A DNA stretch of 64,000 nt from contig JAPLDQ010000021.1 in assembly GCA_026391675.1 (NCBI GenBank), positions 1-64,000 on the forward strand. The letters are read 5' to 3'. Positions within the stretch are counted from its first letter, which is position 1, and each line of letters begins with the position of its first letter. Below the pieces are notes generated by a model. That model was given only the letters and a program-made list of their open reading frames with translations, ran no database searches and was not told where the DNA came from. The position numbers were made by a program, and so were the translations under genes. This DNA comes from Bacteroidota bacterium (lineage in GTDB: Bacteria > Bacteroidota > Bacteroidia > Bacteroidales > JACABE01). Shown in pieces: positions 16,870 through 26,530 of the stretch.

Positions 16870-18006
16870 ATGAGATTTATTGTACAAAGCCCACTGTTGT
16901 TAAGAAATTTACAAACTATCAGCGGCGTATTAAATTCAAACGCCACTTTACCCATACTCGAAAATTTTTTATTTGAACTTAAAGATGGAAAATTAGTAGT
17001 TACTGCTTCTGATCTGGAAACTACCATGACTGTAAATATTCCTTTGGACAGCGAAACAATTGGTAATTCTGAAGAAGGATTGATAGCTATCCCTGCAAAA
17101 AAGTTGCTGGAATCATTGAAAACTTTTCCTGATATTCCATTAATGTTTAATATCGACACAAAAACCTTTGCTATCGAAATTTCTGCCGGTGAAGGTAAAT
17201 ATAAATTAAGTGGTCAGAATGGTGATGAATTCCCACAATTACCTGTTTTAGAAGATGCAACTACCGTTGAAATCAAAGGTGAAGTTATAGCTACAGCCAT
17301 TAACAAAACACTTTTTGCATCAGGTAATGATGAGCTACGTCCTGTAATGCTTGGCGTTTTCTGCGAACTTACTCCTGATAATATTACATTTGTTGCCACT
17401 GATGCACACAAATTAGCCCGATACAGAAGAAATGATGTAAAAGCTGAAAATTCTGCTTCATTTATTATTCCAAAAAAACCACTGAATCAGTTAAAAAATT
17501 CTTTGTTAAACAAAGATTTTAATGTGAAAATAGAATACAATCAGCGTAATGCTTATTTTACATTTGATAATATTGAGTTGGTTTGCCGCTTAATTGACGG
17601 AAAATATCCAAACTACGAAGCCGTAATTCCAAAAGAAAATCCAAATAAACTGATTATTGACAGAATTTCTTTCCTGAATGCTATTCGTCGTGTTGCTATT
17701 TTTGCAAATCAGTCAACTCATCAGATCAGATTAAAAATCAGCGGACAGGAATTACATATTTCTGCTGAAGATATCGATTATTCAAACGAAGCAAAAGAAA
17801 GACTGGCCTGCAGCTATAGTGGCGAAGCAATGGAAATAGGCTTTAACTCAAAGTTTTTACAGGAAATGTTAAGCAATATCGACAGCGAAATGATAACCAT
17901 TGAAATGTCGCAGCCAAACAGAGCCGGTATTCTTATTCCTGTTGATAACGAAAATAAAGATGAAGATATATTAATGCTGGTAATGCCTGTTATGCTTAAC
18001 CAGTAA
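16870..18006 (+). CDS. dnaN: DNA polymerase III beta subunit (sliding clamp)
   Basis: The 378-residue protein has the three clamp domains. Landmarks are the opening 'MRFIVQSPLLLRNLQTISGV', the middle 'VATDAHKLARYRR' (conserved TDxHRL segment) and the C-terminal 'EDILMLVMPVML', next to the partner-binding pocket. It encircles DNA and tethers the replicative polymerase. Full length. It is not next to dnaA or recF, which is common in Bacteroidota, so the locus does not mark an origin by itself. A terminator follows at 18032. Confidence 0.97.
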   Translation: MRFIVQSPLLLRNLQTISGVLNSNATLPILENFLFELKDGKLVVTASDLETTMTVNIPLDSETIGNSEEGLIAIPAKKLLESLKTFPDIPLMFNIDTKTFAIEISAGEGKYKLSGQNGDEFPQLPVLEDATTVEIKGEVIATAINKTLFASGNDELRPVMLGVFCELTPDNITFVATDAHKLARYRRNDVKAENSASFIIPKKPLNQLKNSLLNKDFNVKIEYNQRNAYFTFDNIELVCRLIDGKYPNYEAVIPKENPNKLIIDRISFLNAIRRVAIFANQSTHQIRLKISGQELHISAEDIDYSNEAKERLACSYSGEAMEIGFNSKFLQEMLSNIDSEMITIEMSQPNRAGILIPVDNENKDEDILMLVMPVMLNQ

Positions 18007-18031
18007 GAAACAACTCAATAAAATAATAATT

Positions 18032-18088
18032 TTGCTTAACTTTGATGTCAGCTAACTGCCTGACTGATGGGTTAAGCAATTTTTTTTA
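18032..18088 (+). terminator. Terminator after dnaN
   Basis: TTGCTTAAC (18032-18040) pairs with GTTAAGCAA (18071-18079). The loop of about 30 nt contains a smaller possible stem, and eight T follow. The long loop makes it a little unusual. Confidence 0.65.
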
Positions 18089-18096
18089 AATAAAAT

Positions 18097-19296
18097 ATGT
18101 TTATGGATAATTTCAGAAAAAATATTGAAACGATAAATGAAAGCAAAGCCAGTTTGTTTGGTAAAGATTTTCTGTTGAGCTGGGATAAAACAGATGCTGA
18201 GCTTGAAATGCTGATACATGTGGCAGAAGCCTTAAAGAATCTGTATAATAATAATATTTCAACGCGATGTTTTGAAACAGGATTAGCTGTTTCTCAATTC
18301 AGGGATAATTCAACACGGACACGATTTTCATTTGCGTCGGCTGCCAATATGCTTGGTTTAACTGTCCAGGATTTGGATGAAGGTAAATCTCAGATTGCCC
18401 ATGGCGAAACGGTCAGAGAAACTTCAAATATGATTTCATTTTTAACTGAAATAATTGGTATCCGTGATGATATGTTTTTAGGGGCAGGTCATACCTATAT
18501 GAAAGAGGTAGCTCATTCGCTGGAAGAAGGTTATAATGAAGGCGTATTACCACAACGTCCAGCAGTAGTAAACCTTCAGTGTGATATTGATCATCCGACC
18601 CAGAGTATGGCCGATTTAATGCATCTTAAAAATTATTTTGGTTCATTAGAGAACTTAAAAGGTAAAAAAATAGCGATGTGCTGGGCGTATTCACCGAGTT
18701 ACGGTAAACCACTTTCAGTTCCACAGGGTATTATTGGCTTAATGACCCGATATGGAATGGAAGTGGAGTTGGCTTATCCTGAAGCATATGATTTAATTCC
18801 TGACGTAATAAATGTTGCTAAACAAAATGCAGCAAAAAGCGGGGGCGGTTTTAAAATTGTTAATTCAATGGAAGAAGCATTTAAAAATGCCGATATCGTT
18901 TACCCAAAAAGCTGGGCTCCTTATTCAGTTATGGAAAAACGTACTGAATTATTATATGCGAATGATAAGGATGGATTGAAAGAACTTGAAAAACATTGCC
19001 TGACTAATAATGCAAAATTTAAAAACTGGGAATGCGATGCTGCCAAAATGAAATTAACAAAAAATGAAGAAGCTTTGTATATGCATTGTCTTCCTGCTGA
19101 TATTTCAGGCGTTTCATGTGCTGAAGGTGAAGTTACAAAAGATGTTTTTGATAAGTATCGTATAGAAACCTATAAGGAAGCAGGCTTTAAACCCTATGTT
19201 ATCGCAGCTATGATGCTAAGCAGTCGTTTTAAAGATGCTGCAGCTTTGCTTAATTTTATGAAAGACAGAAATACAAAACGGATTTACGGTATTTAA
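18097..19296 (+). CDS. ygeW: Knotted carbamoyltransferase YgeW family
   Basis: The 399-residue protein belongs to the aspartate/ornithine carbamoyltransferase superfamily. It shows the carbamoyl-phosphate loop 'NSTRTRFSFASAANMLG' and the 'MHCLPADISG' motif. It is longer than OTCase (about 330), and 'LDEGKSQIAHGETVRETSNM' is typical of the YgeW group. YgeW proteins have a trefoil-knotted fold and no firmly assigned substrate. The first Met (18097) or the Met two codons later may be the start. It is not flanked by arginine, purine or carbamate-kinase genes, so the role stays open. Confidence 0.85.
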   Translation: MFMDNFRKNIETINESKASLFGKDFLLSWDKTDAELEMLIHVAEALKNLYNNNISTRCFETGLAVSQFRDNSTRTRFSFASAANMLGLTVQDLDEGKSQIAHGETVRETSNMISFLTEIIGIRDDMFLGAGHTYMKEVAHSLEEGYNEGVLPQRPAVVNLQCDIDHPTQSMADLMHLKNYFGSLENLKGKKIAMCWAYSPSYGKPLSVPQGIIGLMTRYGMEVELAYPEAYDLIPDVINVAKQNAAKSGGGFKIVNSMEEAFKNADIVYPKSWAPYSVMEKRTELLYANDKDGLKELEKHCLTNNAKFKNWECDAAKMKLTKNEEALYMHCLPADISGVSCAEGEVTKDVFDKYRIETYKEAGFKPYVIAAMMLSSRFKDAAALLNFMKDRNTKRIYGI

Positions 19297-19322
19297 TTCC
19301 CCACAATTAAATACATCTGCTT

Positions 19323-19706
19323 TTAATCAAGTATGATACTTGAGCTGTAGGCGGTTGGAAAGAGATACAAATAAGTAATGATAAGAATTGTAATATGAAC
19401 AATGTGATCAAGACTTATTGCAGCTATATATTTATTTTCATTTACTTCCCAATACATCTTTTTAAATTTCCCGGTAATAAAATCAACGATTAAGTGAGCT
19501 GCGCCGTTAATTAAACTGAAGATTAATCCCTGAACGAAAGTTAATGCTAATAATACCGGACTTAACACAATAAAAAATGCTGTGTAAATTCCAACATGCA
19601 GTAAAAGATATGTTATTTTTGATTGCTTGAGCTTACTAAATGAACTTCCCTGTAACAGGAAATCAGCAACAATATGCATAAAGATAAGGAAAATTATTCT
19701 AAACAT
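19323..19706 (-). CDS. DUF3307 family small membrane protein
   Basis: The 127-residue protein has four hydrophobic segments. Its opening 'IFMHIVADFLLQGSSFSKLK' and the later 'LINGAAHLIVDFITGKFKK' and 'ISLDHIVHITILI' contain the conserved His/Asp residues (H-x3-DFLLQ, H-x3-D, D-H) of DUF3307. In other bacteria this family is sometimes next to SatD-like proteins, which are not present here. Function unknown. The gene is convergent with ygeW and divergent from the peptide-binding lipoprotein gene. Confidence 0.75.
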   Translation of the reverse strand: MFRIIFLIFMHIVADFLLQGSSFSKLKQSKITYLLLHVGIYTAFFIVLSPVLLALTFVQGLIFSLINGAAHLIVDFITGKFKKMYWEVNENKYIAAISLDHIVHITILIITYLYLFPTAYSSSIILD

Positions 19707-19743
19707 AATTAAAAGTATTTACAAATTTGACGGTAAAATTAAT

Positions 19744-19751
19744 TATTTTTG
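19744..19751 (+). promoter_or_regulatory. Probable -7 element of the peptide-binding lipoprotein gene
   Basis: TATTTTTG matches TAnnTTTG, 16 bp before the ATG at 19768. The leader would be only about 10 nt. Confidence 0.4.
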
Positions 19752-19767
19752 AATCTTATTAATTTAT

Positions 19768-21399
19768 ATGAAGCGCATTTTTTTTATATATTTAAGTTTT
19801 TTTATGATTTTGTCATGCCACAGACATGATGACAATAATAATAAGCAGGTTTTCAGGTACAATGAATCTGCCGGTATTACTTCCCTTGACCCTGCATTTA
19901 CAAAAGATCAATCAAATATATGGGCTTGTAATCAGCTATACAACGGCTTGGTTCAACTGGATGATGCTTTAAAGATAAAACCTTGTATTGCTTGCAAATG
20001 GATAATTTCTGACGATGGGAAAACTTATACCTTTACATTGAGAAATGATGTCTGGTTTCATAAAAATGCGATTTTTAAAGATAGTTGCCGCAGAGTAGTT
20101 GCTCAGGATTTTGTTTATAGTTTTAACAGGATAGTCGATGAAAAGAATGCTTCTCCCGGAGCCTGGATTTTTAATTATGTAAAAAAGAATAAAGAAAATT
20201 ATGCTTTCAGGGCTATTAATGATTCCATATTTGAAATTCAGTTAAAACAAGCTTTTCCTCCATTTCTGGGATTGTTAAGTATGCTTTACTGCGCAGTTAT
20301 TCCATACGAAGCCATAGCATATTATGGTAAGGATTTTCGTAAAAACCCTGTTGGTACCGGTCCATTTCAGTTAAAATTATGGAAAGAAGGTGTAAAACTT
20401 GTTTTGCAAAAAAATGAAAAATATTTTGAATTTGATGGAAATCACCGCTTACCTTATCTCGATGCCATTTCCATTACTTTTATTATTGACAAACAATCTG
20501 TTTTTCTGGAATTTGTTAAAGGGAATATTGATTTTATGAGTGGTATTGATGCCAGTTATAAAGATGAATTATTAACAGTTAACGGTGAACTTAATCCGAA
20601 ATATAAAAACAAATTTCAATTAATCTCACAACCTTATTTAAATACTGAGTATCTTGCTTTCTTAATTGATACTGTTGATGCAAAATTAAAGAACAATCCA
20701 TTAAAAATCAAAGCTGTAAGACAGGCAATTAACTATGGTTTCGACAGGGTAAAAATGATGCGGTATTTACGTAATAATATCGGTTCACCTGCTTTGTACG
20801 GGTTTATTCCAAAAGGATTGCAGGGTTTTGATACCGTTAAACTCAAAGGCTATGATTATCAGCCGGATAAATCTAGAAAATTATTGGCTGAGGCAGGATT
20901 TCCTAACGGAGAAGGACTCGGTGATATAACGCTTTCAACTACAGCATCCTATCTTGATTTGTGTAAATACATTCAAAATCAGTTGGCTGAATTAGGGTTG
21001 AAAATTAAAATTGATGTAAATCCTCCTGCTACCTTGCGCGAAATGATCGCTAAATCAAAAATACCGTTTTTCAGGGGGTCATGGATAGCTGATTATCCTG
21101 ATGCAGAGAACTATTTATCCCTTTTTTATTCAGGAAATTTCTGTCCTGCAGGACCAAATTATACGCATTTCAGCAATAAAGAATTTGATAAATTATATCT
21201 GAAATCGCAGAATGAAATTAATGATACAGTCCGTTATAATTATTATACCCGTATGGACCAGATTATAACCAACGAAGCTGTAGTTGTGGTTTTATATTAT
21301 GATCAGGTTTTAAGATTTGTACAGAATAATATTCATGGATTAGGTTCTAATCCTATGAATTTACTCACATTGAAAAAAGTTAAAAAAATAAGATTATAA
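19768..21399 (+). CDS. Peptide/nickel-type ABC transporter substrate-binding lipoprotein
   Basis: This 543-residue family 5 solute-binding protein has a lipoprotein signal (FMILSC, Cys near 17) and the family start 'ITSLDPAFTKDQSN'. Family motifs include 'WACNQLYNGLVQLDD', 'NPVGTGPFQLKLWKEG' and 'KAVRQAINYGFDR'. It would bind oligopeptides outside the inner membrane. No permease or ATPase genes are adjacent, so it is an orphan of its transporter. In Bacteroidota such orphan OppA-like lipoproteins are frequent. It ends 13 bp before the YggS gene. Confidence 0.9.
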   Translation: MKRIFFIYLSFFMILSCHRHDDNNNKQVFRYNESAGITSLDPAFTKDQSNIWACNQLYNGLVQLDDALKIKPCIACKWIISDDGKTYTFTLRNDVWFHKNAIFKDSCRRVVAQDFVYSFNRIVDEKNASPGAWIFNYVKKNKENYAFRAINDSIFEIQLKQAFPPFLGLLSMLYCAVIPYEAIAYYGKDFRKNPVGTGPFQLKLWKEGVKLVLQKNEKYFEFDGNHRLPYLDAISITFIIDKQSVFLEFVKGNIDFMSGIDASYKDELLTVNGELNPKYKNKFQLISQPYLNTEYLAFLIDTVDAKLKNNPLKIKAVRQAINYGFDRVKMMRYLRNNIGSPALYGFIPKGLQGFDTVKLKGYDYQPDKSRKLLAEAGFPNGEGLGDITLSTTASYLDLCKYIQNQLAELGLKIKIDVNPPATLREMIAKSKIPFFRGSWIADYPDAENYLSLFYSGNFCPAGPNYTHFSNKEFDKLYLKSQNEINDTVRYNYYTRMDQIITNEAVVVVLYYDQVLRFVQNNIHGLGSNPMNLLTLKKVKKIRL

Positions 21400-21412
21400 A
21401 GTATTAATATTT

Positions 21413-22099
21413 ATGAGTATAAAACAAAATTTAGAAAAAATACTTTTAACAATACCGCAAAATGTTAGTTTAATTGCTGTTTCCAAAACCAAGCCTGTAT
21501 CATCAATTTTGGAAGCTTATCATGCGGGTCACCGTATATTTGGAGAAAACAAAGCACAGGAATTAGCTGATAAATATGAATTGTTGCCAAAGGATATCAA
21601 CTGGCATTTTATAGGTCATTTGCAAACGAATAAAGTAAAATATATTATACCTTTCGTGCATTTGATTCATAGCGTTGACAGTACAAAATTATTGGTATTC
21701 ATAAATAAGGAAGCTGTTAAACAAAACAGATGCATTGATTGCCTGTTACAGTTTTATATCGCAACAGAAGAATCAAAATTTGGCTTTGATTACAAAGAAG
21801 CAACTGACTTATTGGTTTCTGCTGAATATAAAGCTATGAAAAATATCAGAATTGTTGGTGTTATGGGCATGGCAACTTATACTGAAAATGAAAAACTCAT
21901 TGAAAAGGAATTTTCACAATTAATAACTTATTTTAATCAGTTAAAACAAAGTTTTTTTGCTGATAAGCCTTATTTTAAAGAAATTTCAATGGGGATGTCA
22001 GGCGATTATAAGATAGCTATTGAAAAAGGCAGCACAATGGTAAGGATAGGCAGTTCAATTTTTGGTGAAAGAAGTTCAGTTTATAAAGCTGATATTTAG
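21413..22099 (+). CDS. yggS: YggS/PROSC-family pyridoxal phosphate-binding protein
   Basis: The 228-residue single-domain alanine-racemase-fold protein carries the PLP lysine in 'LIAVSKTKPVSSI', then 'FGENKAQELADKYE', 'WHFIGHLQTNKVKYI', 'SVDSTKLL' and the C-terminal phosphate-binding 'SMGMSGDYKIAIEKGSTMVR'. YggS proteins keep PLP homeostasis and have no known catalytic reaction. Length is normal. It probably shares a transcript with the preceding substrate-binding lipoprotein gene. Confidence 0.94.
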   Translation: MSIKQNLEKILLTIPQNVSLIAVSKTKPVSSILEAYHAGHRIFGENKAQELADKYELLPKDINWHFIGHLQTNKVKYIIPFVHLIHSVDSTKLLVFINKEAVKQNRCIDCLLQFYIATEESKFGFDYKEATDLLVSAEYKAMKNIRIVGVMGMATYTENEKLIEKEFSQLITYFNQLKQSFFADKPYFKEISMGMSGDYKIAIEKGSTMVRIGSSIFGERSSVYKADI

Positions 22100-22167
22100 T
22101 TTTTTATATAATAAAGTTTATTTCTGTGTTTATTTTCTAATTATATCTTTTTCTATTTATAATCAAT

Positions 22168-24126
22168 TTGGATATTTTGAAATCGCATTTATTTAAAATA
22201 ATATCATTACTATTTATATTTAGTATTTTGCTGGATATTAATTATATACAGGCTCAGAATACGAAAGGAAATGATACGGTTGCCTTAAAAAAAGGTGATG
22301 AAATAAAAATAGGGAAAAAGATAATCAGAGCATATTCTGATACAACAGTTTTTGTTTCCAAAAAGAAATCATATAAAATAAGGTATAATAATGATATTAA
22401 ATCGGCTCAGTTTTATGATTCATTAAAAGTTAAATCAGCCAGAAATCCTATTACCAAAAGTCTTTATGAAATATTTGTTACTTCAGAAATAAGAGACTCT
22501 GCATCAGAAAGTGCTACAACCAAACAGAGTGAGCTGGAATATAAACATTTCAAAGGCAGGAAAATCAGGAATATTACCATAAAAAGGCTTGAACCTTTTG
22601 GTACTTCAGTAAGAGACACTTCATTAAATCCGGATTCCTGGTTTGCCATAGCTGGAAATGATATTCATATCAGAACATTTGAAAAAGTTGTTCAGGGCAA
22701 TCTGCTTATTAAAAAAGGAGATGTACTAAACCCATATTTATTGGCTGAAAATGAACGTATTTTGCGTAATTTACCGTATATGTATGATGCTAAAATATAT
22801 GTCAATAAAGCAAAAGATGATTCTGTCGATGTTTTTATCGTCACACGTGATTTATTTTCAATAGGTATAAAACCTGATTTAGGAAGCAGGGCAGGAAGTA
22901 TGGAATTATATGACCTTAATTTCATAGGTTTTGGTAATGAATTGAATAATAAATTGTTCTATGATATAGATTCTTCTCAGCATTATGGTTACAGAGGAGA
23001 ATATAAGATTAATAATATAAAGCGAAGTTTTATCAACGGAGGAATTTTTTATGAATCCATGTATGATATTGAAAAATATGGTATTTATATCAACAGAGAT
23101 TTCGTAACTTCTTTAACTAAATATGCAGGGGGTATTTCAACTACACAAACCAATGAAGTAATCCGACAACTCACATTGAATCAGAATAATTATAATCAGG
23201 AACTGAATTTTAATAAAACTGATTTCTGGATAGGCAGATCATTTGCTTTAAGTAAAGAACAAAAATATACCAATTCATTGCGATTTATTATTTCTGCAAG
23301 ATATTTAAGAACACATTTTAATGAAAGACCTGATGTAGCTCCTGAAATAAATAAAATTTACCATCAGTCTGATTTGCTATATGGAAAGATAGCTTTATCA
23401 AAGCGAAATTATTATAAAAGTAACCTGATTTATGCATTTGGAAATACTGAGGATATCCCTTATGGTTATCTTATGGAATTTACAACAGGAGCCGAAAACA
23501 GAGAATTCAGCAAGCGAACTTATTATGGATGGGAAATTTCTGCTGCCAATATGTTTGAAAACATTGGCTATATTTATGCTCAGATAGGCTTTGGTGGTTA
23601 TAACAACAGAAATAAACTGGAACAAAGTACTTTGCGATTTACTGTTAATACATTCAGTAATTTATATTTTCATAACAGGTACAAATTCCGTAATTTTTTT
23701 CATTTGAATTATGTTATGGGTATCAATCGGTTTGCAGGTGAATTTATCACTTTGGATCCATCGATAAAAGATATGCAGAGTGCTTTTTTGCTTGGAACAC
23801 AGAAACTCTCTGCAAAAATGGAAAGCGTTGCATTTACACCGGCTAATTTTTATGGATTTAAGATTGCATTATATGGTTTTTGGGATATTGGGGTAATAGG
23901 TTCAGGAGAACATTTTATTTTAACGGAAAAATACTTTTTAGGTATAGGTGCTGGCTTAAGAATACGTAATGATAATCTTGTTTTTCAGACTTTTCAGCTA
24001 AATATTGGTTATTATCCAATATTACCCAATGGAAAATCAACCTTTGTATTCAGTATTTCCGGACAGGATATTTTAAAACTGTTTGATTTTATTAGTAAAG
24101 CACCCAGTGAAGTTGCCTTTCAATAG
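22168..24126 (+). CDS. Outer-membrane protein with POTRA-like domain and barrel
   Basis: The 652-residue protein has a signal peptide ending near 'NYIQAQ'. At about 130-225 'IRNITIKRLEPFGTSVRD' and 'KGDVLNPYLLAENERILRNL', then 'DDSVDVFIVTRDLFS', have the look of a POTRA domain. The rest (about 230-640) alternates in the manner of a beta-barrel. This recalls BamA/TamA or a surface-antigen family, but it is too divergent for a firm name. The start codon is TTG, at 22168 or nine bases later at 22177; the latter gives a more typical signal peptide. No ATG is available upstream. Confidence 0.65.
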   Translation: MDILKSHLFKIISLLFIFSILLDINYIQAQNTKGNDTVALKKGDEIKIGKKIIRAYSDTTVFVSKKKSYKIRYNNDIKSAQFYDSLKVKSARNPITKSLYEIFVTSEIRDSASESATTKQSELEYKHFKGRKIRNITIKRLEPFGTSVRDTSLNPDSWFAIAGNDIHIRTFEKVVQGNLLIKKGDVLNPYLLAENERILRNLPYMYDAKIYVNKAKDDSVDVFIVTRDLFSIGIKPDLGSRAGSMELYDLNFIGFGNELNNKLFYDIDSSQHYGYRGEYKINNIKRSFINGGIFYESMYDIEKYGIYINRDFVTSLTKYAGGISTTQTNEVIRQLTLNQNNYNQELNFNKTDFWIGRSFALSKEQKYTNSLRFIISARYLRTHFNERPDVAPEINKIYHQSDLLYGKIALSKRNYYKSNLIYAFGNTEDIPYGYLMEFTTGAENREFSKRTYYGWEISAANMFENIGYIYAQIGFGGYNNRNKLEQSTLRFTVNTFSNLYFHNRYKFRNFFHLNYVMGINRFAGEFITLDPSIKDMQSAFLLGTQKLSAKMESVAFTPANFYGFKIALYGFWDIGVIGSGEHFILTEKYFLGIGAGLRIRNDNLVFQTFQLNIGYYPILPNGKSTFVFSISGQDILKLFDFISKAPSEVAFQ

Positions 24127-24141
24127 AAAATTTTTAAAAAA

Positions 24142-25173
24142 TTATTCTTTTTCTTTCAACTTACGCTCCAGTTCTTCAATTCGGGCTACCAACTTTGATA
24201 AATTCCTGAAATGTACCAGCGTTTTACGATATTCTCCAACATCATGTGCAGGCGAACCTAATAAAGCAGCACCTTCTTTTTTAACAGATGTATTAATCCC
24301 GGATTGTGCACCGATTTTTACATTATCAGCAATACTTATATGTCCGACAATCCCTACCTGACCGGCAATCATGCAGTTTTTCCCGATTTTTGTAGAACCG
24401 GCTATACCTGTTTGTGAAACGATAACAGTATTTTCACCCACAACAACATTATGCCCAATCTGAATCTGGTTGTCGAGTTTTACGCCTTTTTTAATGATGG
24501 TTGAACCCAATGTAGCTCTGTCGATGCTGGTATTGGCACCTATTTCTACATTATCTTCAATGATAACATTGCCTATCTGAGCAACTTTATTATATACATT
24601 ATCTGCCTGAGGGGCAAATCCAAATCCATCAGCACCCAAAACAACGCCGGCATGAATAATACAGTTTTTACCTATAATGGTATCGGAATATAATTTTGCA
24701 CCCGGAAATATGGTCGTATTATCTCCTATAACAGAATTATCGCCAACATATACCTGAGGATAAATTTTTACATTTTTACCTAATTTCACATTCTCACCAA
24801 TAAAGGCAAACTCACCAATATAATTATTTTCGCCTATTTCTGCATATAAAGAGATAAAAGCGAGTTGCGAAATTCCTGTTTTATTCAGTTTTACCTGATT
24901 GTAAAATTCAAGCAATTTGGCAAATGCGCTATAAGCATCTTCAACTCTTATTAGTGTAGTTTTTATAGGCTGTTCTGCAACAAAATCTTTATTGACAATA
25001 ACTGCAGAGGCTAAAGTTGTATAAATATAAGGAGTATATAATTTATTTGCCAGAAAAGAAAGACTGCCTTCAGTACCTTCCTCAATTTTTGACAGGGTAT
25101 TAACGCTGATTTCAGGATTTCCTTCTATCACACCGCCTAATGTTTCGGCTATTTGCTGAACTGTAAATTTCAT
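24142..25173 (-). CDS. lpxD: UDP-3-O-acylglucosamine N-acyltransferase LpxD
   Basis: The 343-residue protein has the LpxD N-terminal domain (about 1-95, '[20 protein letters not shown]'), then a left-handed beta-helix of hexapeptide repeats (about 100-310). The catalytic-type His lies in '[18 protein letters not shown]'. A C-terminal helix rich in Lys/Glu completes it. It adds the second 3-hydroxyacyl chain in lipid A synthesis. The HD phosphohydrolase upstream is its usual Bacteroidota neighbour, but lpxC and lpxA do not follow here. Confidence 0.95.
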   Translation of the reverse strand: MKFTVQQIAETLGGVIEGNPEISVNTLSKIEEGTEGSLSFLANKLYTPYIYTTLASAVIVNKDFVAEQPIKTTLIRVEDAYSAFAKLLEFYNQVKLNKTGISQLAFISLYAEIGENNYIGEFAFIGENVKLGKNVKIYPQVYVGDNSVIGDNTTIFPGAKLYSDTIIGKNCIIHAGVVLGADGFGFAPQADNVYNKVAQIGNVIIEDNVEIGANTSIDRATLGSTIIKKGVKLDNQIQIGHNVVVGENTVIVSQTGIAGSTKIGKNCMIAGQVGIVGHISIADNVKIGAQSGINTSVKKEGAALLGSPAHDVGEYRKTLVHFRNLSKLVARIEELERKLKEKE

Positions 25174-25209
25174 TCAAAAATATATTTGTAACTGATAAAT
25201 ATCGATTTG

Positions 25210-25217
25210 CAAAAATA
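25210..25217 (-). promoter_or_regulatory. Possible -7 element of lpxD
   Basis: Minus-strand TATTTTTG lies 36 bp before the lpxD ATG, with a predicted leader of about 30 nt. No convincing -33 box was seen. Confidence 0.35.
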
Positions 25218-25258
25218 AGATATATTCTTAACAATTTCGCATATTTAACTCAAAAAAG

Positions 25259-26491
25259 CTAAACAAATTGCTTAGGGTATGAAATCAGATATTTCCTTAC
25301 TTCCTTGTTCAATAACATGGCATTCATCTGATCTGAAGCTATTAATATATCTTCAACACTATTGTTTTTGGCTAAAATTTTAATATTTTCATGATTTAAA
25401 TCGTAGGCACTGTTGGTTACATCTGCTGTAATAACAAAGTAATCTGCTTCCTGATTGTTGATTTTATAATATTCACAGGCTTTTTCCTTCAGTGCATTAA
25501 CACGCATCGTTTCAATGGGATTATTCTGTAATTCGATATGAAATAACTTCCTGTTTACTAAATTTTTAGATAATTCAGATAATATTTTATCCTCATGCAT
25601 TTGCCAAACTTTAATAGAAGCCATGATATCATAATCATCCAGTTGAGAGAAATTTTCAAGCACTTCATTGTTGTTAATAAAATCAATGGTTTGAAAATTA
25701 TGTTGTAAAAAATAGCTTAATGCAGGCGTTGCAAAAAGATTAATCCCTTTCTGGCTGAGCTGTTTGGCTCTTTTAAGAATATTAATAAGCAGTTGTTCAG
25801 CTGAAAGAACGGTTTTGTGAAGGTAAACCTGCCAGTACATCAGGCGGCGGGCAACCAGGAATTTTTCTATGGAGTATATCCCTTTACTATCAACAACCAG
25901 TTCATTGTTATAAACATTCAGCATTTTAATAATGCGTTCTGTACCGATTACACCTTCCGATACACCGGTAAAAAAACTGTCGCGGCTCAGATAATCAAGC
26001 CTGTCCACATCCAGTTGTCCTGACACCAGCTGATGTAAAAATATTTTAGGATATTTCCCCTGAAAAATTTCAATGGCAGTTGTTAATCTACCGTCAAAAT
26101 ATTCATTTAATTTTTGCATGAAAATCAAGGAAATATCTTCGTGTGAGGTATTCTCAACTATGGAATGTTCCAGGGCATGGGAAAATGGTCCGTGACCAAT
26201 ATCATGAAGTAATATGGCAATAGCTGCAGCTGTTGTTTCTTCTTCGGAAATATAGTGTCCTTTTTGTTTCAATACTTCGATGGCTTGCTGCATCAGGTGC
26301 ATACTGCCCAAAGCATGGTTGAAACGGGTATGCAGGGCTCCCGGATATACCAAATGGGTTAATCCCAGTTGTTTGATGCGTTGTAACCTTTGAAAGTATG
26401 GATGTTCAATAATGTCGTAAACCAAATCGTTTGGTATTACGATAAATCCATGAACAGGGTCATTTAATATTTTACGTTTATTGCTTGTCAT
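25259..26491 (-). CDS. HD-domain phosphohydrolase, dGTPase-like
   Basis: The 410-residue protein opens 'ILNDPVHGFIVIPNDLVYDI'. The HD metal site is spread over 'RFNHALGSMHL', 'AIAILLHDIGHGPFSHALEH' and 'LDVDRLDYLSRDSF'. This is the SAMHD1/dGTPase-like branch of HD enzymes, which hydrolyse nucleotides; relatives act as dNTP triphosphohydrolases. The exact substrate is unknown. It is transcribed with lpxD after an 85-bp gap. A GCCACTAAGG repeat lies just upstream of the start. Confidence 0.88.
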   Translation of the reverse strand: MTSNKRKILNDPVHGFIVIPNDLVYDIIEHPYFQRLQRIKQLGLTHLVYPGALHTRFNHALGSMHLMQQAIEVLKQKGHYISEEETTAAAIAILLHDIGHGPFSHALEHSIVENTSHEDISLIFMQKLNEYFDGRLTTAIEIFQGKYPKIFLHQLVSGQLDVDRLDYLSRDSFFTGVSEGVIGTERIIKMLNVYNNELVVDSKGIYSIEKFLVARRLMYWQVYLHKTVLSAEQLLINILKRAKQLSQKGINLFATPALSYFLQHNFQTIDFINNNEVLENFSQLDDYDIMASIKVWQMHEDKILSELSKNLVNRKLFHIELQNNPIETMRVNALKEKACEYYKINNQEADYFVITADVTNSAYDLNHENIKILAKNNSVEDILIASDQMNAMLLNKEVRKYLISYPKQFV

Positions 26492-26493
26492 GT

Positions 26494-26525
26494 TTTTGCC
26501 ACTAAGGCTTTTAAATAGTTCTCTA
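26494..26525. repeat. GCCACTAAGG-type dispersed repeat
   Basis: The sequence TTTTGCCACTAAGGCTTTT sits between the HD-domain and C1-peptidase genes. The same core recurs at 55188-55215 and, in reverse complement, at 49577-49603. Confidence 0.6.
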
Positions 26526-26530
26526 AGTAC

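Noticed and set aside
16870-18006. Replication origin at dnaN
   Set aside because: No dnaA, DnaA-box cluster or DNA unwinding element was recognised near dnaN, and dnaN is often away from the origin in Bacteroidota.
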